DNA of 34,835 nt from Verrucomicrobiota bacterium (GTDB lineage Bacteria; Verrucomicrobiota; Kiritimatiellia; CAIQIC01; JAGNIJ01), in NCBI GenBank assembly GCA_018823105.1, contig JAHJJH010000087.1, positions 1 to 34,835 of the forward strand, in the 5' to 3' direction. Positions 31,045 through 34,835 of the stretch are shown here, one piece after another (the stretch's first letter is position 1; every line of letters starts with the position of its first letter). Made by a program: the position numbers and the translations under genes. The notes below the pieces were generated by a model. The model saw nothing but the letters and a program-made list of their open reading frames with translations. It made no database searches and was not told the DNA's origin.

Positions 31045-31935
31045 TCACAGGGCCAGCGGGTAGCGAAGATTGTGTTCGAGCGAGGTCCGGATATCCGACT
31101 CCAGGTACTCGCCCCAAGCCTGCTGCGCCACCGGCCACGGGTCCAGGTGGGCCAACGAACGGACCAGCAACGATTCCAGGTGGCGCGGCACATCCACGCC
31201 GGCCGCGGAGGCCGCACGGAACGCGGTGGCCTTGTTCCGCCCCTCATCGCTGCCGAGCGTTTTTCCGGCGGTTTCCGCGTCGCCGTGGGCGTCCAGGAAG
31301 TCGTCCGCCAACTGGTAGGCCGTGCCGAGCAGGTAGCCGCCTTCCCGCAGGGCGGCGCGAAGTCCAGGCTCCGGCCCTGCCCCGGCCAGCGCGGCCAGCG
31401 CGAATAGCGCCCCGGTCTTCCGGCGGGCGATCTCGATGCACTCGGCCCACGTGGACGGCGGGCCCCGCATCATCAACTCCTGCTCGGACTCCGCTTCACA
31501 AACTTCCCCGGTCAGTTGAATGGCCTCCCCGAGCAGATCCTGCCGCTCCGGAGCGGAGAGCAACCGCAGGGCCTGGAAGAGCATCAGGTCCCCGAGGAGG
31601 ATCGCGCCCGGAATGCCCCGCTCCACCCAGAAGGCCGGCACGCCCCGGCGCAGGTAGCCCCCGTCAATGACATCGTCATGCAGCAGGCTGGCGGCGTGAA
31701 TCAATTCGACGGCGGCGCAGGCATCGGTGAGAAACCCGGGGTCAGCGCCCAGGGCGACTCCGAGTCGACAGGTCAGGCGGCTGCGCAGCATCTTGCCCTG
31801 CACCAGAAGCCGCCGGTAGTCGGCGACGAGCGGACCGACCGCCGTCTCCGCCATCGTCTCCATCATTCGCGCGCGAACGGCCTCGAGACGCCGATCCATT
31901 TGCGGCTCGTCCAGGTGCTTCATCCCCGCGCTCAT
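31045..31935 (-). CDS. Polyprenyl diphosphate synthase, long-chain type
   Basis: This 296-residue trans-prenyltransferase elongates allylic diphosphates with isopentenyl diphosphate. GKMLRSRL binds pyrophosphate. The first aspartate-rich motif is DDVID (87-91) in IHAASLLHDDVID and the second is DDFLD (211-215). A small alanine at the fifth position before the first motif and the overall ASLLHDDVID pattern resemble long-chain (hepta- to nonaprenyl) synthases such as IspB, so a quinone side-chain role is likelier than farnesyl synthesis. The first ATG has no Shine-Dalgarno, but a good promoter ends 7 nt upstream, so a leaderless transcript is likely. It complements the mevalonate genes at 23.4-25.6 kb. 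Confidence 0.9.
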   Translation of the reverse strand: MSAGMKHLDEPQMDRRLEAVRARMMETMAETAVGPLVADYRRLLVQGKMLRSRLTCRLGVALGADPGFLTDACAAVELIHAASLLHDDVIDGGYLRRGVPAFWVERGIPGAILLGDLMLFQALRLLSAPERQDLLGEAIQLTGEVCEAESEQELMMRGPPSTWAECIEIARRKTGALFALAALAGAGPEPGLRAALREGGYLLGTAYQLADDFLDAHGDAETAGKTLGSDEGRNKATAFRAASAAGVDVPRHLESLLVRSLAHLDPWPVAQQAWGEYLESDIRTSLEHNLRYPLAL

Positions 31936-31941
31936 GAGGGC

Positions 31942-31970
31942 AAATTACCTGACAATAGAGCGGCCGTCAA
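31942..31970 (-). promoter_or_regulatory. Polyprenyl synthase promoter, predicted leaderless
   Basis: Minus-strand TTGACG (31965-31970), a 17-bp spacer and TAATTT (31942-31947). The ATG starts 7 nt downstream of the minus-10 box, so transcription should begin at the start codon. The arsR promoter has the same geometry. Confidence 0.6.
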
Positions 31971-31999
31971 CCGGCCCCTGTTTCGCCCCTGTTTCGCCC

Positions 32000-32028
32000 T
32001 TGCGAAGGCCCCATGGAGGGAGCATAGT
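32000..32028 (+). promoter_or_regulatory. gpmI promoter
   Basis: TTGCGA (32000-32005), a 17-bp spacer and CATAGT (32023-32028). The leader to the chosen ATG would be about 56 nt. The match is moderate. Confidence 0.45.
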
Positions 32029-32090
32029 GAGCAACCTTGAACGCGCACCGCGGGTTCGCCCGGGAGCGCCGGCCGCCGGAGGATTCAGCC

Positions 32091-33773
32091 ATGGAAAGTT
32101 TAAAGCCCCTCGCCCACTATCGCGGCTCAAAGGGCCCGGTGGTGCTGATGATCATGGACGGCATCGGCATCGGCCGTTATGAGGAGGGCGACATGGTCCG
32201 CGCCTCCTCGACGCCGCATATGGACTGGCTCCGGACTCATGCCCCTTTCACCCAACTCAAGGCGCACGGATTGGCCGTCGGCATGCCCAGCGACGATGAC
32301 ATGGGCAACAGCGAAATCGGGCATAACGCGATTGGCTGCGGCCGGGTCTTCGACCAGGGCGCCAGCCTGGTCAACAAGGCCATCGAGAGTCGGTCTCTTT
32401 TTGAAGGTGAGACCTGGAAAAAGCTGGTGGAGAACTGCCGGACGCGTCAATCCGCGCTGCATTTCATCGGACTCTTCTCCGATGGGAACGTCCACAGCCA
32501 TATCGCCCATCTCGAGGCCATGTTGCGCGAGGCCAAGACCGCCGGCATCCGGCGGGCCCGCGTCCACATCCTGCTCGACGGCCGCGACGTACCGCCACAG
32601 TCTGCGCTGGTTTACGTGGACCGCCTGGAGGCTTTACTGAAGGACATCAATGCCGGCGGCGCGGTGGACTTCGCCATCGCCTCGGGCGGCGGCCGCATGA
32701 AGATCACCATGGATCGTTACGGGGCGGACTGGGACATGGTCAGGCTCGGCTGGGCCATCCACGTCCAAGGCGAAGGACCGGCCTTCGCCTCGGCGCGCGC
32801 GGCCATCGAGGCGGGCCGCGCGGCGAACCCCTCGGTCATAGACCAGGATCTTCCGCCGTTTGTGATCACGCGGGACGGGCAACCCGTCGGGCCCATCCGC
32901 GACGGCGACAGCGTGATCTTTTTCAACTTCCGCGGTGACCGCGCCATCGAGATCAGCCGGGCGTTCGAGGAGGAGGCGCTCGATAAATTCGATCGATCCC
33001 CGCGGCCCGACGCGCAATACGCCGGGATGATGCAGTACGACGGCGACCTGGGCATCCCGCGGCAGTTTCTCGTGCCGCCGCCCGGGATTGATCGGACGGT
33101 GGGCGAATACCTCGCGCGCACGGGGGTCCGGCAGATGGCCATCAGTGAGACCCAGAAATTCGGGCACGTCACCTATTTCTTCAACGGGAACCGGTCAGGC
33201 AAGTTCGACGACAAACTGGAGACCTATGTCGAGGTGCCGTCCGACCGTGTCCCGTTCGAGGATCGGCCCTGGATGAAGGCCGCCGAGATCACCGACAAGG
33301 TCATCGAGGCGATCGAGCGGAAGCGCAACCGGTTCCGCTTCATCCGGTTGAACTACGCCAACGGCGACATGGTGGGCCACACCGGCGTGACGCAAGCCGT
33401 GCAAATCGCCGTCGAGACGGTGGACCTGTGCCTCGGGCGGGTACGGCGGGCCGTGGAAAAGGCCGGCGGCCTCCTCGTGACCACGGCGGACCACGGCAAC
33501 GCGGACGACATGTATGAGCACGACAAGAAGACCGGGGCCGTCGTCATCGACACGCGGACCGGCGAGCCCAAGGCCCGGACGGCCCATTCGCTGAACCCCG
33601 TGCCGTGCTATCTCTACGATCCCGCCGGAACGGCGAACCTCCGGCTGTCCGACGCGGCCGGCGGGACGCAGGGCGGAAAGCTCGGTATCAGCAGCCTGGC
33701 CGCCACCTGCTTGAAGCTGATCGGGTATGAACCGCCGGAGGACTACGATCCCTCGATCGTGGACGTGGGATAA
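32091..33773 (+). CDS. gpmI: 2,3-Bisphosphoglycerate-independent phosphoglycerate mutase
   Basis: The ATG at 32091 (MESLKPLAHYRG) has GGAGG 8 nt upstream; the frame from 32037 lacks one. The 560-residue metalloenzyme interconverts 3- and 2-phosphoglycerate. VLMIMDGIGIG holds a metal ligand, MGNSEIGHNAIG the catalytic serine, HILLDGRDVPPQSAL and FFNFRGDRAIEISRAF bind phosphoglycerate, and NYANGDMVGHTG plus TTADHGNADDMYEHD complete the second metal site. The length is about 50 residues over the usual 510, mainly in loops and the C-terminus. It is divergent from the polyprenyl synthase gene. Confidence 0.95.
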   Translation: MESLKPLAHYRGSKGPVVLMIMDGIGIGRYEEGDMVRASSTPHMDWLRTHAPFTQLKAHGLAVGMPSDDDMGNSEIGHNAIGCGRVFDQGASLVNKAIESRSLFEGETWKKLVENCRTRQSALHFIGLFSDGNVHSHIAHLEAMLREAKTAGIRRARVHILLDGRDVPPQSALVYVDRLEALLKDINAGGAVDFAIASGGGRMKITMDRYGADWDMVRLGWAIHVQGEGPAFASARAAIEAGRAANPSVIDQDLPPFVITRDGQPVGPIRDGDSVIFFNFRGDRAIEISRAFEEEALDKFDRSPRPDAQYAGMMQYDGDLGIPRQFLVPPPGIDRTVGEYLARTGVRQMAISETQKFGHVTYFFNGNRSGKFDDKLETYVEVPSDRVPFEDRPWMKAAEITDKVIEAIERKRNRFRFIRLNYANGDMVGHTGVTQAVQIAVETVDLCLGRVRRAVEKAGGLLVTTADHGNADDMYEHDKKTGAVVIDTRTGEPKARTAHSLNPVPCYLYDPAGTANLRLSDAAGGTQGGKLGISSLAATCLKLIGYEPPEDYDPSIVDVG

Positions 33774-33779
33774 AACGAC

Positions 33780-33837
33780 GGCGGCTCGTAGAGCCGCCAC
33801 TACAACGGGCGCTGTAGCGGCGCTTCTGTGAAGCGCC
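33780..33837. repeat. Two GTAG/CTAC half-copies in opposite order
   Basis: An 8-bp hairpin GGCGGCTC/GAGCCGCC (33780-33798) followed by CTAC, then GTAG before an 8-bp hairpin GGCGCTTC/GAAGCGCC (33819-33837). They lie between the convergent gpmI and nuclease-family genes. The order is inverted relative to the full copies, as if two elements met tail to tail. Confidence 0.7.
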
Positions 33838-33848
33838 CGGGGTTGGCC

Positions 33849-34415
33849 TCACTTCACGCGGGACATCCCGTAGATGCCCTTGCGCTGGGCCCTGGCCTCC
33901 TCGGCGATCCGGGCATAGCGCTCTTTCCGCGGATGGCCCTCGGGGCGCGGATACGCCAGGCCGTTGCGCAGGAGCATCTCGCAGACATCCTGCTCCCCGA
34001 CCTCGATGTACGCCAGCACACGCCCGAACGAGTCATACTCCACCTCGCCCCGCGGGAAGACGATTTTCACATCCTTACCGGTCAGCATGATGTCCATCTG
34101 GCGGATGACCACCTGGCTCACCTGAAGCAGGGCGGAGGGCGTCATGTTGAGGTTCACCGCCTGCTCGCGGAGCTTCTTGTTGTCCTTGCTCTCGGGGGCG
34201 TCAATGCCGGCCATGCGCACCTTGTTGGTGCCAAGAAGCCACTCGATCACAATCGTGTCGCTGTCCACCACGCGCAGGCAGCGCGCCGGCATGGCGTACG
34301 AACCCGAGGCCTCCCATCGGCGCACCAGGTATCCCGCGGCGAACCCGACGCCCAGGCACACCAGGCACAGCAGCAGCGTGATCACCACCCCGCCCGTCAT
34401 ACGATTGGATCTCAT
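33849..34415 (-). CDS. Membrane-anchored thermonuclease-family (SNase) protein
   Basis: The ATG at 34415 (MRSNRMTGG) fits; the frame extending to 34628 has no domain or initiation site. The 188-residue protein has an N-terminal membrane anchor VVITLLLCLVCLGVGFAAGY (about 9-28) and a staphylococcal-nuclease OB-fold. RVVDSDTIVIEW and VRMAGIDAPESKDN give the metal-binding aspartates and glutamate, and YDSFGRVLAYIEV and LLRNGLAYPR follow. The usual DGDT is DSDT here. The anchor predicts an outward-facing enzyme that degrades DNA or RNA. The two genes to its left end and face away, so it is probably a single-gene unit. Confidence 0.85.
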   Translation of the reverse strand: MRSNRMTGGVVITLLLCLVCLGVGFAAGYLVRRWEASGSYAMPARCLRVVDSDTIVIEWLLGTNKVRMAGIDAPESKDNKKLREQAVNLNMTPSALLQVSQVVIRQMDIMLTGKDVKIVFPRGEVEYDSFGRVLAYIEVGEQDVCEMLLRNGLAYPRPEGHPRKERYARIAEEARAQRKGIYGMSRVK

Positions 34416-34708
34416 GCTTTTTTCACTTTCATGGACTGGCGCCAGTTCCCGGACTCGAGTCGGCAACCCGCCGGGTCCGAACCCGGGTCCTATGCCAGCC
34501 TTCCCGGCGTTCGCGCTCAGCCGCAACGGAACCCGAATCCATGTATTGAAGAACACTTGTTGCCCAACAATCCCGGGGCGAACAACGGGGCGCGACGGCC
34601 GATGTCCTGCTCCATGCGCGTTCGCCAACTTCGCGACTCCTGTCCCGTGACATCCAAGTCACTTCTACTGGATTCCTCGACGGAGAGCAAGCGCGTAAAC
34701 GAGCAAAG
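34416..34708. other. Non-coding gap between two minus-strand genes
   Basis: These 293 bases follow the SUMF1-type stop codon and precede the nuclease start. Frames through it have no domain. No convincing promoter, repeat or terminator could be read. Confidence 0.6.
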
Positions 34709-34835
34709 CTAAAGCCTCCGGGCACAACGAAACCCGGTGTTGTTGTTCTCGTCGGTCAAAACGTGTCCCTCCCGGTACGAGACCCGCGCGCCCGGCCGGC
34801 CGGTTTGGCGCCAAGCTGTCATGGAGGCCGCACCA
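34709..34835 (-). CDS. Formylglycine-generating enzyme (SUMF1) family, C-terminal fragment
   Basis: The window edge cuts this frame; 41 codons and the stop (TAG at 34709-34711) remain. The visible end reads GAASMTAWRQ, RPGARVSYREGHVL and TDENNNTGFRCARRL. The NNNTGFRCA tail is the FGE-sulfatase/SUMF1 C-terminal signature. The family includes true sulfatase-activating enzymes and many paralogues with other roles. Sulfatase-rich relatives of the likely host group use them widely. The gene's start and any signal peptide are outside the window. Confidence 0.85.
   Translation of the reverse strand, partial: GAASMTAWRQTGRPGARVSYREGHVLTDENNNTGFRCARRL

Overview
The window is gene-dense, GC-rich bacterial chromosome (an environmental genome or MAG contig is likely). 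A type II secretion/pilin-like protein ending in an H-X9-DG motif, a GxxExxY nuclease-like gene inside intergenic repeats, and many GTAG...CTAC hairpin repeats suggest the PVC superphylum, perhaps Kiritimatiellota or a relative. That placement is inference (about 50 percent). No rRNA, CRISPR array, phage gene or classical transposase was seen. Promoters that can be read are TTGAC(A/G)-type sigma-70 boxes.

Layout. 1-2.8 kb: two GT4 glycosyltransferases and a two-domain ArsR-type repressor with three near-identical 24-bp palindromic operators. 2.9-5.6 kb: a pseudopilin and a secreted DUF4465 protein, the latter behind a clear cobalamin riboswitch. 5.7-8.8 kb: metF and a secreted Kelch-thioredoxin-propeller fusion. 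9.1-10.4 kb: malonyl-CoA decarboxylase (+ strand), ending at strong hairpins. 10.5-16.5 kb: a tight five-gene operon (chorismatase-like protein, His-rich propeller-like protein, enolase-superfamily enzyme, GH3-type acyl-adenylase, ICMT-like methyltransferase). It looks like an undescribed small-molecule pathway and is one of the two main finds. 16.6-23.1 kb: amino acid biosynthesis on the minus strand (argJ, argB, argD, argG, lysA).

The arg-lys cluster is interrupted by the second main find. A 471-bp cassette carries only a GxxExxY/PD-(D/E)XK nuclease-like gene between 29-bp near-perfect inverted repeats. Each repeat is built from three 10-bp units. A 77-bp gene-less relative lies between argG and argD. 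Both elements supply the last codons and stop codon of the adjacent arg gene.

23.4-25.6 kb: mvaS and a mevalonate kinase (mevalonate pathway), overlapping by ATGA. 25.7-26.9 kb: cysK and a MoaD/ThiS-like sulfur carrier under tandem promoters. 27.1-29.6 kb: a FemAB/GNAT-like protein and a PaaK/CapK-like ligase whose 3' ends overlap by 62 bp. 29.6-34.8 kb: tRNA-Arg(CCG), serC, a long-chain-type polyprenyl diphosphate synthase, gpmI, a membrane-anchored thermonuclease-family protein, and the 3' end of a formylglycine-generating-enzyme (SUMF1) family gene.

Functionally the core is primary metabolism: arginine, lysine, serine, cysteine, one-carbon, isoprenoid and glycolytic genes. Accessory material is interleaved with it: surface proteins, a possible specialised-metabolite operon, and at least three families of intergenic inverted repeats. 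Several of these repeats overlap stop codons.
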